Positions 1 to 7,924 of a stretch of 64,000 bases of DNA are shown piece by piece. The stretch comes from Haloechinothrix_A salitolerans (GTDB taxonomy: Bacteria; Actinomycetota; Actinomycetes; Mycobacteriales; Pseudonocardiaceae). The notes beneath the pieces are model-generated. The model searched no databases and had not been told where the DNA came from. It saw only the letters and a program-made list of their open reading frames with translations. A program made the position numbers and the translations under genes. The stretch lies in assembly GCF_039544105.1 (NCBI RefSeq), contig NZ_BAABLA010000119.1. One strand, written 5' to 3'. Every line of letters begins with the position of its first letter. Position 1 is the stretch's first letter.

Positions 1-498
1 CTCGGTGGGCACGGGAACCAGTAGGACGTCGGCGTCGAGCGCACCCGCGACACTAGAGACGCTGCCGCGCAGCACGTCCTCCTCGGTCCGCAGCACATCG
101 GAGCCGAACGTCGCGGGACCGGCGCTGAACGGAACCGCCAGCGCGGCCGTCGTCGTCCCCTGGACCAGCTGGCGCACCAGCTCCACGTGTTGTGCCCGCA
201 TGGCGATCGACGTCGCGATGACGGCGCTGCTCAGGAACGGTACCGGCGCGGCGAACCGGCCCAGTTCCTCCAGCACGACGGCGGCTTCGCGGGCGCTCGC
301 GCCCTGCCCGCCCATATCCTCCGGCACTAGCAGCCCAGCGAGCCCGAGGTCATTGGCCAGTCTAGGCCACAGCTCGCGGCCGAGGTTGTCGTTACCGTCG
401 TAGGCTGCGATCACGCGTTCGGCGGGACACCGGTCGGCGAGCAGCGACCGCACGCTGTCCCGCAGGGAGTCCTCGACGTCGGTGTAGAGCAGGTTCAT
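1..498 (-). CDS. Acyl-CoA dehydrogenase, N-terminal part (runs off left edge)
   Basis: The first 166 residues of an acyl-CoA dehydrogenase; the rest lies beyond base 1. The reading begins MNLLYTDVEDSLRDSV and continues through an all-helical N-terminal segment (LANDLGLAGLLVPEDMGG, then VVLEELGR) typical of this FAD flavoprotein family. The flavin-binding middle domain and C-terminal helical domain are not in view, so the catalytic base cannot be checked. Its ATG overlaps the stop of the next upstream dehydrogenase by 4 bp (ATGA), so the two are almost certainly translationally coupled. Paired dehydrogenase genes like this often encode heteromeric FadE complexes in actinomycetes; that is an inference. 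Confidence 0.85.
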   Translation of the reverse strand, partial: MNLLYTDVEDSLRDSVRSLLADRCPAERVIAAYDGNDNLGRELWPRLANDLGLAGLLVPEDMGGQGASAREAAVVLEELGRFAAPVPFLSSAVIATSIAMRAQHVELVRQLVQGTTTAALAVPFSAGPATFGSDVLRTEEDVLRGSVSSVAGALDADVLLVPVPTE

Positions 499-1685
499 CG
501 TGGCAGGTCCTTCCACGGGACGTCCTTGTCGTCACGGCGTTCTGGCGGCAGGCCGAGCACCCGCTCGGCGATGATGTTGCGCAGCACCTCGGACGTGCCG
601 CCCTCGATCGAATTGCCCTTGGCGCGCAGGTAGCGGTACCCGGCGTCGCGGCCGGTGAACTCCACGATCTCCGGGCGTGTCATGGTCCAGTCCGAGTAGC
701 GCAGGCCGTCCTCGCCGATCAATTCCAGCTCCAAACCGGACAGTTCCTGCGCGAGACGCGCGAACGTCAGCTTCATCGCCGACCCCTCTGGCCCCGGCTC
801 CCCGCTAGCCAGCTTCTGCTGCAACCGCTTGCCGGTCAGCCGAGCGACCTCGGCCTCGACCCACAGCCGCATCAGCCGGTCGTGCGTGCCCGGCGTGCGC
901 ACCTCCGGGCGCTTGCGCCACGTGTCGGCGACGACGCCGATCATGCCGCTCTCCCTGGGCGCGGACCCGCCACCGATGGCGACGCGCTCATTCATCAGCG
1001 TGCCCATCGCGACACGCCAGCCGTCGCCGACCGCGCCGAGCCGGTTCTCGTCCGGGATGCGAACGTCGGTCAGGAAAACCTCGTTGAACTCGGCCTCGCC
1101 GGTAATCTGCCGCAGTGGCCAGACGTCGACGCCAGGGTCGGTCATGTCGCACACGAAGTACGTCAGACCAGCGTGTTTCGGCTGGTCAGGATCGCTGCGG
1201 GCGACCAGGATCGCCCAGCGCGCCTTGTGGGCCACCGACGTCCAGACCTTCTGGCCGTTGACGACCCAGGTGTCGCCGTCGCGCATCGCACGGGTGGCCA
1301 ACGCGGCGAGGTCGGACCCGGCACCCGGTTCGGAGAACAGCTGGCACCAGACTTCCTCACCAGTCCACAGTGGCCGCAGGAAGCGCTTCTTTTGCTCATC
1401 TGTGCCAAACGCAAGGATCGTCGGCGCGGCCATGCCGAGCCCGATGCCGATGCGGCGCGGTTCGTTGTCCGGCGCATCCGCCTTCTCCAGTTCGGCGTCC
1501 ACAACGGACTGCATCGCGCGTGGCAGGCCCAGCCCGCCGAGTCCTTCCGGGTAGTGCACCCACGCCAGCCCGGCGTCGAACCGCGCCCGCAGGAACTCCA
1601 GCCGGTCCGTGGTGGCCGGATCATGCTGCTTCAGCAGCTCGGCCACCCGTCGCCGCAGGTCGTCGGCGACCTCGTCGTCACTCAT
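495..1685 (-). CDS. Acyl-CoA dehydrogenase (FadE-type), 396 aa
   Basis: A full-length acyl-CoA dehydrogenase, which would introduce a trans-2,3 double bond into an acyl-CoA and pass electrons through FAD to electron-transfer flavoprotein. Family signatures seen are WCQLFSEPGAGSDLA (flavin/substrate region), VVNGQKVWTS, and a C-terminal GGTSEVLRNIIAERVLGLP that closes the FAD site. Length is normal for the family. The ATG overlaps the stop of the dehydrogenase upstream by one base (TGATG), and its own stop overlaps the start of the partial dehydrogenase at the left edge. It is therefore the middle of three consecutive dehydrogenases. Substrate cannot be read from sequence; neighbours point to a branched, hydroxylated or otherwise unusual acyl-CoA. 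Confidence 0.93.
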   Translation of the reverse strand: MSDDEVADDLRRRVAELLKQHDPATTDRLEFLRARFDAGLAWVHYPEGLGGLGLPRAMQSVVDAELEKADAPDNEPRRIGIGLGMAAPTILAFGTDEQKKRFLRPLWTGEEVWCQLFSEPGAGSDLAALATRAMRDGDTWVVNGQKVWTSVAHKARWAILVARSDPDQPKHAGLTYFVCDMTDPGVDVWPLRQITGEAEFNEVFLTDVRIPDENRLGAVGDGWRVAMGTLMNERVAIGGGSAPRESGMIGVVADTWRKRPEVRTPGTHDRLMRLWVEAEVARLTGKRLQQKLASGEPGPEGSAMKLTFARLAQELSGLELELIGEDGLRYSDWTMTRPEIVEFTGRDAGYRYLRAKGNSIEGGTSEVLRNIIAERVLGLPPERRDDKDVPWKDLPR

Positions 1686-2911
1686 CAGTGCGTACCCCTT
1701 CCTTGCTGGCGCTTCAGCTCAGCCTTGGCGAGCGCGTTCTTGTGCACCTCGTCGGGCCCGTCGGCGAAGCGCAGTGTGCGAATGCCCGCGAACAGCCCCG
1801 CGAGCGGGGAGTCCTGGCTCAACCCACCGGCGCCGTGCACCTGGATGGCCTTGTCCAGAATCCACTCCACGGTCCGCGGCGTGGCGATCTTGATGGCCTG
1901 GATTTCAGTGTGCGCACCCTTGTTGCCGACGGTGTCCATCAGCCACGCGGTCTTGAGCACCAGCAGGCGCAACTGTTCCACCCGGACCCGCGCTTCGGCG
2001 ATCCAGTCGCGGACAACGCCCTGGTCCGCGATCGGCTTACCGAACGCGACCCGCTCGGCGGCGCGGTCACACATCAACTCGATCGCGCGTTCGGCCACCC
2101 CGATGGATCGCATGCAGTGGTGGATCCTGCCAGGACCGAGCCGTGCCTGGGCAATGGCGAATCCGTCGCCCTCACCGCCGATCAGGTTCTCGGCGGGCAC
2201 CCGGACATCGGTGAAGGTCATCTCGGCGTGTCCGCCGTGGTCGGCGTCGTCGTAGCCGAACACGGTCATGCCGCGATTGATCTCCACGCCTGGTGTGTCG
2301 CGCGGAACCAGGATCATCGACTGCTGCCGGTGCCGGTCGGCGGACGGGTCGGTCTTACCCATCACGATGAAGATCGCCGCGTCCGGGTTCATCGCCCCAG
2401 TGATCCACCACTTCCGTCCATTGACGACGTAGTGGTCGCCGTCCCGTTCGATCCGGGTGCCGATGTTGGTAGCGTCCGACGATGCGACGTCCGGCTCGGT
2501 CATCGCGAACGACGACCGGATCTCCCCTGCCAGCAGCGGCTCCAGCCACTCCTTGCGCTGCTTCTCCGTTCCGAACATCGACAGCACTTCCATGTTGCCG
2601 GTGTCCGGTGCGGAGCAGTTCAGCGCGGGCGGCGCGAGCCTGCTGCGACCGGTGATCTCGGCCAGCGGCGCGTACTGCAGGTTGGTGAGCCCGCCGCCCT
2701 CCTCCCCTGGCAGGAAGAGATTCCACAGCCCTTGCTCACGGGCCTGCGCCCGCAGCTCATGCAGCACTGGCACCCGCGACCATGCCCAGCGGTCGTCGGC
2801 GGCTTCCAGTTGCTCGGAGAACACCGGCTCGGCCGGGTACACCTTCTCGTGCAGGAAGGTCAGCAGCCGCTCCCGCAGCTCTTCGGTGGTGGTGTCTAGC
2901 GCGAAGTCCAT
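1685..2911 (-). CDS. ACAD11-like acyl-CoA dehydrogenase, 408 aa
   Basis: An acyl-CoA dehydrogenase of the subgroup resembling the dehydrogenase half of eukaryotic ACAD10/ACAD11. It opens MDFALDTTTEELRERLL with a VYPAEPVF segment, then NCSAPDTGNMEVL, FAMTEPDVASSDATNI, VVNGRKWWITGAMNPD and a C-terminal GLFAGIRTLRFADGPDEV. In ACAD11 this domain is fused to an aminoglycoside-phosphotransferase-like kinase; here that kinase is the separate gene immediately upstream, 3 bp away. ACAD10/11 and bacterial Lva enzymes act on phosphorylated 4-hydroxyacyl-CoA, so a similar role is plausible. The family call is firm; the substrate is an inference. Confidence 0.92.
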   Translation of the reverse strand: MDFALDTTTEELRERLLTFLHEKVYPAEPVFSEQLEAADDRWAWSRVPVLHELRAQAREQGLWNLFLPGEEGGGLTNLQYAPLAEITGRSRLAPPALNCSAPDTGNMEVLSMFGTEKQRKEWLEPLLAGEIRSSFAMTEPDVASSDATNIGTRIERDGDHYVVNGRKWWITGAMNPDAAIFIVMGKTDPSADRHRQQSMILVPRDTPGVEINRGMTVFGYDDADHGGHAEMTFTDVRVPAENLIGGEGDGFAIAQARLGPGRIHHCMRSIGVAERAIELMCDRAAERVAFGKPIADQGVVRDWIAEARVRVEQLRLLVLKTAWLMDTVGNKGAHTEIQAIKIATPRTVEWILDKAIQVHGAGGLSQDSPLAGLFAGIRTLRFADGPDEVHKNALAKAELKRQQGRGTH

Positions 2912-2914
2912 CGG

Positions 2915-3940
2915 CTACTCCTTCAGTGCGGCCATTCCGGCGTCGATCAGGGGCACGACGAGGTCGCCGACGGTGTCGAAGCCCTCGCCAACGGTCTGCC
3001 CGTGGGTGTATCGGTAGTGGATTCCTTCGAGGATCACGGCGAGCTTGAAATACGCCAGCCCCAGGTAGAAGCCCATGGCGGAGAGGTCCCTGCCGCTGTG
3101 GGTGGCGTAGCGAGCCAGCATCTCGTCGGCATCAGCGAAGCCCGGCGCGGTGGCGACGTCGGCGACCGCGTCCCCGGCGTCCAGCTCGGCCATCCGTTGA
3201 TAGACCAGCAGGAGCGCGATGTCGGTGAGCGGGTCGCCGAGGGTCGCCATCTCCCAGTCGAGGACCGCCGTGACCTCGTCGTTCTCGACGAGGAGGTTGT
3301 CCAGCCGGAAGTCGCCGTGCACGATGCCGGGCGCGGACTCGGCGGGCACCGACGCGGCCAACGCGTCGTGCAACCGCTCGGCACCCGGCAGATCGCGCAC
3401 GTAGGAGGCGTCCAGCTGCTTCTTCCAGCGCCGAACTTGTCGGGCGAGAAAGCCTTCAGGCCGCCCGAAGTCGCCGAGTCCGACCGCGTGCGGGTCGACG
3501 TCGTGCAGCGTGGCCAACGTGTCGATCATGCGAAGCGAGATCGCGTGAACACGCTCAGACCCCAGCGGCGCCAACTCCGTGGCGTACCGATACGGCGTGC
3601 CTTCTACTTTGGACATCACGTAGAACGGCGCGCCAATGACGTCGGGGTCCTCGCAGTGGGCGTACGTCTTTGGCACCGGAACGTCGGTTGGCCAGAGCGC
3701 GGTGATGACCCGGTACTCGCGCCCCATGTCGTGCGCCGTGGCCAGCACGTGGCCCAGCGGCGGGCGGCGCACGATCCACGTCGACGTCCCGTCGGTGACC
3801 TCGTAGGTCAGGTTCGACTTGCCGCCCGCGATCAGGCTCGCCCGCAGCGGACCGGTGATCGCGCCGGGACGGACACCGTCGAAGTACTCTCCGAACCTGG
3901 CGAGGTCCAACCCGGGTGGCTCGGTGTCCGTCCCGGCCAT
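2915..3940 (-). CDS. APH/ACAD10-11-type phosphotransferase, 341 aa
   Basis: A small-molecule kinase of the aminoglycoside phosphotransferase (choline-kinase-like) fold. Visible are the nucleotide-binding strand with GGKSNLTYEV, the catalytic-loop motif GIVHGDFRLDNLLV (His, Asp and Asn in the expected order) and the metal-binding AVLDWEMATLGDPL. Such proteins next to or fused with acyl-CoA dehydrogenases are ACAD10/11- or LvaA-like 4-hydroxyacyl-CoA kinases rather than antibiotic-resistance enzymes. The ATG at 3940 has GGAG about 8 bases upstream; a GTG at 3946 overlapping the MaoC stop (GTGA) is the alternative start. Three bases separate it from the dehydrogenase gene downstream. Confidence 0.9.
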   Translation of the reverse strand: MAGTDTEPPGLDLARFGEYFDGVRPGAITGPLRASLIAGGKSNLTYEVTDGTSTWIVRRPPLGHVLATAHDMGREYRVITALWPTDVPVPKTYAHCEDPDVIGAPFYVMSKVEGTPYRYATELAPLGSERVHAISLRMIDTLATLHDVDPHAVGLGDFGRPEGFLARQVRRWKKQLDASYVRDLPGAERLHDALAASVPAESAPGIVHGDFRLDNLLVENDEVTAVLDWEMATLGDPLTDIALLLVYQRMAELDAGDAVADVATAPGFADADEMLARYATHSGRDLSAMGFYLGLAYFKLAVILEGIHYRYTHGQTVGEGFDTVGDLVVPLIDAGMAALKE

Positions 3941-3942
3941 GA

Positions 3943-4395
3943 TCACTCCACCAGCACGGAGAGGACTTCGGCGACGCAGGCGGGCTTGTCGCCGCCCTCG
4001 ATCTCGATGGTGACCCGCACCATCGCCTGTGCGCCGTCGTCGCCGCGCTTAAGCTCGACCAGCTCAGCGCCGGCGCGCACGCGCGAGCCCACCGGCACCG
4101 GCGCGGGGAACCGCACCTTGTTGGAGCCGTAATTGACGCCCATCTTCAGGCCGTCGACCTTGTAGATCTCCCACACCAGCATCGGGACCAGCGACAGCGT
4201 CAGGTAGCCGTGCGCGATCGTGCTGCCGAACGGTCCGTGCGCGGCCTTCTCCGGGTCGGTGTGAATCCACTGGTGGTCGCCCGTGGCCTCGGCGAACAGG
4301 TTGATCCGCTCCTGGGTGATGGTGTGCCAGTCGCTGTAGCCGAGGTGGGTACCCACCGCTTTCTCGAGCTCGTCGAGCCCGTTGAACACCTGCAT
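3943..4395 (-). CDS. MaoC-like (R)-specific enoyl-CoA hydratase, 150 aa
   Basis: A single hot-dog-fold MaoC hydratase that would add water to a 2-enoyl-CoA. The active-site segment INLFAEATGDHQWIHTDPEKA carries the Asp and His dyad of the family, followed by AHGYLTLSLVPML. The longer open frame extends to 4548, but ATG 4395 is preferred: it is preceded by GAGGAGAA and starts MQVFNGLDELEKAVGTHLG, as relatives do, while the extension reads antisense to the neighbouring reductase gene. It lies 16 bp downstream of the FabG-like gene in the same operon and may act with it in beta-oxidation-type steps. Confidence 0.92.
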   Translation of the reverse strand: MQVFNGLDELEKAVGTHLGYSDWHTITQERINLFAEATGDHQWIHTDPEKAAHGPFGSTIAHGYLTLSLVPMLVWEIYKVDGLKMGVNYGSNKVRFPAPVPVGSRVRAGAELVELKRGDDGAQAMVRVTIEIEGGDKPACVAEVLSVLVE

Positions 4396-4411
4396 GACGT
4401 TCTCCTCGAGA

Positions 4412-5173
4412 TCAGTCGCGCGGGCCACCGGCGACGTAGATGACCTGCCCGGACACGAATCCGGCTTCCTCGCTGACCAGGAACGACGCGGTGGCCGCGA
4501 TGTCCTCCGGCTGACCGACGCGCTGGACGGGGATCTGCGCGGCGGCACCCTTCTTGAAGTCCTCGAACGGCACGCCGACCCGCTCGGCGGTCGCGGCGGT
4601 CATCTCGGTCTCGATGAACCCGGGTGCGATCGCGTTCGCGGTGACGCCGAACTTGCCCAGCTCGATGGCCAGGGTCTTGGTGAACCCTTGCAGTCCCGCC
4701 TTGGCCGAGGAGTAGTTGACCTGGCCCCGGTTGCCGAGCGCGGACACGCTGGACAGGTTGACGATGCGGCCGTACTTCGCCTCGGTCATGTGCTTCTGCA
4801 CCGCGCGCGTCATCAGGAAGGAGCCGCGCAGGTGCACGTTCATCACCGCGTCCCACTCGTCGACACTCATCTTGAACAACAGGTTGTCGCGGGTGATGCC
4901 AGCGTTGTTGATCAGCACGGTTGGCGCGCCAAGCTCGCTCGCGACCCGTTCCACGGCCGCGTCGACCGCCTGCTCGTCGGAGACGTCGACGCCCACCGCG
5001 AGCGCTTTCCCCCCTGCGCCCTCGATGTCGGTGACGGGCTGCTTGCAGGCGGCCTCGTCGAGGTCGAGCACGCCGACGTTGAAACCGTCGGAGGCGAGCC
5101 GCTTCGCCACGGCGGCGCCGATGCCCCGCGCCGCTCCGGTGACGATGGCGGTGCGCTTGGTCTGATCGCTCAC
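4412..5173 (-). CDS. FabG-like 3-oxoacyl-ACP/CoA reductase, 253 aa
   Basis: A classical short-chain dehydrogenase/reductase. The cofactor motif TGAARGIGAAVA, the NNAG motif (INNAGITRDN), catalytic Ser in NLSSVSALG and the YSSAKAG Tyr-Lys pair are all present. Close resemblance to FabG suggests NADPH- or NADH-linked reduction of 3-oxoacyl thioesters, or the reverse oxidation. The open frame runs upstream to 5506, but GTG 5173 (VSDQTKRTAIVTG) is chosen because AGAAGGAGAC lies just before it and the usual SDR N-terminus begins there. It sits between the MaoC and quinone oxidoreductase genes with gaps of 16 and 29 bp. Confidence 0.93.
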   Translation of the reverse strand: MSDQTKRTAIVTGAARGIGAAVAKRLASDGFNVGVLDLDEAACKQPVTDIEGAGGKALAVGVDVSDEQAVDAAVERVASELGAPTVLINNAGITRDNLLFKMSVDEWDAVMNVHLRGSFLMTRAVQKHMTEAKYGRIVNLSSVSALGNRGQVNYSSAKAGLQGFTKTLAIELGKFGVTANAIAPGFIETEMTAATAERVGVPFEDFKKGAAAQIPVQRVGQPEDIAATASFLVSEEAGFVSGQVIYVAGGPRD

Positions 5174-5202
5174 GAGTGTCTCCTTCTGTTGCGTTCCTGG
5201 TT

Positions 5203-6192
5203 TCAGGTTCCCGGTACGACGGCCAGCCTGCCCACCGTGGTCCCATCGGCGAGCCGCTGCACGCCGCTGGCGACATCCTCCAGCGAGACACGCTCGCTCA
5301 CCAGCGGTGCGACCTTCCCGGCCGCCGCCAGCGCGGTGAGGTCGTCGTGGCAGGCGCGGACCGCGTCCGGGTCTTTGCCGGTGTAGAGGCCCCAGTGCAG
5401 GCCGAGGATGGCGTAGTTCTTGACCAGCGCGTGGTTCAGCGCGGCCGACTGAATCTCGCCACCAGCGAAGCCGACAATCACGATGCGCCCCTCGAACGCG
5501 ATGCACTTAGTGGAGCGTCGGTACGTCTCCCCACCGACCGGGTCGTAGACGACGTCCGCGCCCTTGCCGTCGGTTTCGCGCTTGACGACGTCGACGAACT
5601 CCTCGGTGGTGCGGTCGACCACGACGTCCGCGCCAAGCTCGCGGGCGACCTCCGCCTTGGCGGGACCGCCAACGACGCCGATCACCCGCGCGCCGGCGGC
5701 CTTGCCGAGCTGCACGGCGGCACTGCCCACACCGCCAGCGGCGGCGTGCACCAGCAGCGTCTCCCCCGCCTGGAGCCGGGCGCGACGATGCAGGCCGAAC
5801 CAGCCGGTCTGGTATCCGATGTAGAACGACCCGGCCTGCGCGTCGTCAAGCGCTTCGGGGGCCGGGAACGCCGTCGCGGCCTCCATCAGGGCATATTCCG
5901 CGAAAGCGCCAGAAGGGATGACCGACGCGCCGATGACCCGGTCACCCTGCTTGATACCGGACACCTCAGAACCCGTGGCGACGACCTCGCCGCACAGCTC
6001 GACGCCTGGTGTGAACGGCAGCGGAGGCTTGACCTGATACTCGCCCCGGCACATCAAGACGTCGGGGAAGTTCGCCGCCGCGCCACGCACCCGCACCAGC
6101 AGCTGCGTCGGGCCGGGTTCCGGCGTGTCGACGTCTACCAGCCGCAGGACCTTTTCCGGCTCTCCCAGCTCGGCGACCTGCCATGCCTTCAT
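5203..6192 (-). CDS. NADPH:quinone oxidoreductase family protein, 329 aa
   Basis: A medium-chain dehydrogenase/reductase of the zinc-free quinone oxidoreductase type. It starts MKAWQVAELGEPEKVLRL, has the GroES-like N-terminal fold with NFPDVLMCRGEYQVKPPLPF, and a Rossmann domain with HAAAGGVGSAAVQLGKAAGA. No structural-zinc Cys cluster is seen. Its role here may be reduction of an enoyl or quinone intermediate. ATG 6192 overlaps the stop of the upstream SDR by 4 bp (ATGA), which supports this start over the longer open frame to 6492. Confidence 0.92.
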   Translation of the reverse strand: MKAWQVAELGEPEKVLRLVDVDTPEPGPTQLLVRVRGAAANFPDVLMCRGEYQVKPPLPFTPGVELCGEVVATGSEVSGIKQGDRVIGASVIPSGAFAEYALMEAATAFPAPEALDDAQAGSFYIGYQTGWFGLHRRARLQAGETLLVHAAAGGVGSAAVQLGKAAGARVIGVVGGPAKAEVARELGADVVVDRTTEEFVDVVKRETDGKGADVVYDPVGGETYRRSTKCIAFEGRIVIVGFAGGEIQSAALNHALVKNYAILGLHWGLYTGKDPDAVRACHDDLTALAAAGKVAPLVSERVSLEDVASGVQRLADGTTVGRLAVVPGT

Positions 6193-6971
6193 CGCGCGCC
6201 TCCCGCCTCGTCGATACCTTGTTGCAGCTTGCGCATCGCGGCCTGCCACTTGTCCGGCTTCGCGGCCCGGTAGGCGTAGTACTCGGCGGCCTCCGGGTGG
6301 GGCAGGATGAGGAACGATCCATCCGCCATGCCCCGCATCACCGACTCGGCCACCTGCTCCGGTGTGAGCGCGGTGTCGCGGCTGAGCATCTCCTTGAACA
6401 CCCCCGAGTCGTCCAGCATCTGGGTCTGCACCCCTTGTGGACAGACACAGTGGACAGTGACGCCTCGGTCGCCGTACGTGATCGACAGCCACTCCGCGAA
6501 CGCCACCGCGCCGTGTTTGGTGACCGAGTACGTCGGACTGCCGAGCATGGTGAGCAGACCTGCCGCCGACGCCGTGACGACGAACGTGCCGCCACCGGAC
6601 TCCAGCCAGTCTGGCACCAACCGCCGGGCAGCACGGACGTGCGCCATGGTGTTGACCTCGATGGCCTTGGCCCAGTCCTCTTCGGACGCTTCCAGCCCGG
6701 CGCCGACGGACACTCCGGCGTTAGCGAAGTAGACGTCGATCGCGCCGAGGTGTCCCCGCGCGGTGTCGATGAGTGCCTGTACGCCGTCTTCGGTCGCGGC
6801 GTCACCCGGCACGGCGTATCCATCCACTTCGGATGCGACCGCGATGGCCGCGTCGGCATCGACGTCGTTGACGACGACCCGCGCGCCCTCGGCGGCGAAC
6901 CGGTGCGCGAGCGCACGGCCGATACCGTGCCCCGCCCCGGTGATGACGATGCCCTTGCCTTGAAGATCCAT
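6189..6971 (-). CDS. Short-chain dehydrogenase/reductase, 260 aa
   Basis: A classical SDR with TGAGHGIGRALA near the N-terminus, an ANAG variant of the NNAG motif (YFANAGVSVGA), catalytic Ser in VTASAAGLL and Tyr-Lys in YSVTKHG. The C-terminal extension (HPEAAEYYAYRAAKPDKWQ) is typical of SDRs in acyl-CoA catabolic clusters. ATG 6971 (MDLQGKGIVITG) lies one base after the stop of the upstream SDR; a GTG at 6983 would add four residues and overlap that stop. Its stop overlaps the next gene by 4 bp. It probably oxidises or reduces a hydroxyl group of the operon's substrate; which one cannot be told. Confidence 0.9.
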   Translation of the reverse strand: MDLQGKGIVITGAGHGIGRALAHRFAAEGARVVVNDVDADAAIAVASEVDGYAVPGDAATEDGVQALIDTARGHLGAIDVYFANAGVSVGAGLEASEEDWAKAIEVNTMAHVRAARRLVPDWLESGGGTFVVTASAAGLLTMLGSPTYSVTKHGAVAFAEWLSITYGDRGVTVHCVCPQGVQTQMLDDSGVFKEMLSRDTALTPEQVAESVMRGMADGSFLILPHPEAAEYYAYRAAKPDKWQAAMRKLQQGIDEAGGAR

Positions 6972-6972
6972 G

Positions 6973-7734
6973 TCAGACGCCACCGGTAAGAGTGACGCCG
7001 CCGTCGATGACGATGGTCTGGCCGGTCAACCAGCCCGCGTCCTCGGAGAGTAGGAAGGCAACCACGCTACCGATGTCCTCCGGGACACCGAGGCGCTTGA
7101 GCGGGTAGCTCGCGGCGACCTCGCTCTCGCGGCCCTCGTACAGAGCGGTAGCGAACTGGGTCTTGACCACGGCCGGTGCGACGCCGTTGACCCGGATGTT
7201 AGGACCGAGCTCAACGGCCAGCTCCTCGGTGATGTGAGTGAGCATCGCCTTGCTCGCGCCGTAGAAGCCGATACCGGGAGCGGGCTTCTGCCCCGCGACC
7301 GAGGAGACGTTGACGATCGCGCCGCCGTGTTCGCCGAGCCACGCCTTGTGCGCCTGCTGCGTCCATCCCAGCGCGGAAAGGCAGTTGACCTCGACGATCT
7401 TGCGCGCCGCGTCGAGGTCCAGCTCGATCATCGGCCCGTAGACCGGATTGATGCCCGCGTTGTTGACCAGCAGATCGAGACTGCCGAAGGTTTCGATGGT
7501 GCGCGTGATCGCCTCGACTTGATGGTCGGGATCGTGCGCCTTCCCCGCGACCGCGATGGCGTCCGAGCCGAGTCGCTGGACGGCTTCATCGAGCGCCTCC
7601 TGCTTGCGCGCGGTGATGCAGACCTTCGCGCCCTCGGCGACCAGCCGCTCGGCGATACCGAGCCCGATACCCCTGCTCGCTCCGGTCACCACCGCGACCT
7701 TGTCGCGGAACCTGTCGCTGACGGCGTTCGGCAT
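6973..7734 (-). CDS. Short-chain dehydrogenase/reductase, 253 aa (first gene of operon)
   Basis: An SDR with TGASRGIGLGIA, NNAGINPVYGP, catalytic Ser in NVSSVAGQKPA and YGASKAM. It ends in GQTIVIDGGVTLTGG, the usual C-terminal strand of glucose-dehydrogenase-like SDRs. The open frame extends to 8223, but that part is antisense to the TetR gene. ATG 7734 (MPNAVSDRFRDKVAVVTG) is the sensible start. It is the first gene of the leftward operon, and its upstream region carries two tandem TetR-type palindromes shared with the divergent regulator. Confidence 0.92.
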   Translation of the reverse strand: MPNAVSDRFRDKVAVVTGASRGIGLGIAERLVAEGAKVCITARKQEALDEAVQRLGSDAIAVAGKAHDPDHQVEAITRTIETFGSLDLLVNNAGINPVYGPMIELDLDAARKIVEVNCLSALGWTQQAHKAWLGEHGGAIVNVSSVAGQKPAPGIGFYGASKAMLTHITEELAVELGPNIRVNGVAPAVVKTQFATALYEGRESEVAASYPLKRLGVPEDIGSVVAFLLSEDAGWLTGQTIVIDGGVTLTGGV

Positions 7735-7783
7735 GGGCTGATCGTCCTTCCGTACGGTACTGGGGTCCACCTGAGCCGCGTGG

Positions 7784-7816
7784 CTAAGCGCTTGCTTAGT
7801 GGTAAGCGTTCGCTTA
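7784..7816. promoter_or_regulatory. Two tandem TetR-type operators
   Basis: Two inverted repeats lie side by side between the divergent SDR and TetR genes: CTAAGCGCTTGCTTAG (7784-7799, arms CTAAGC/GCTTAG) and TAAGCGTTCGCTTA (7803-7816, arms TAAGCG/CGCTTA). Their centres are 18 bp apart, so two repressor dimers could bind on nearly the same helix face. The inferred ligand is the TetR protein encoded at 7925-8509. Confidence 0.75.
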
Positions 7817-7924
7817 GCATGCCGTAGGTACACCACGCCCGTCAACACCCCGACGGAACTCCCTGACGGAAGCGATGCCATGCCCAGAGCCGCGAACGAG
7901 GACATGAGGAAAGGGACGTCACCC

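Noticed and set aside
882..2255. 457-codon plus-strand open frame over the acyl-CoA dehydrogenases
   Set aside because: It is antisense to two well-conserved dehydrogenase genes and encodes Arg/His/Val-rich sequence with no domain; typical shadow of high-GC coding DNA.
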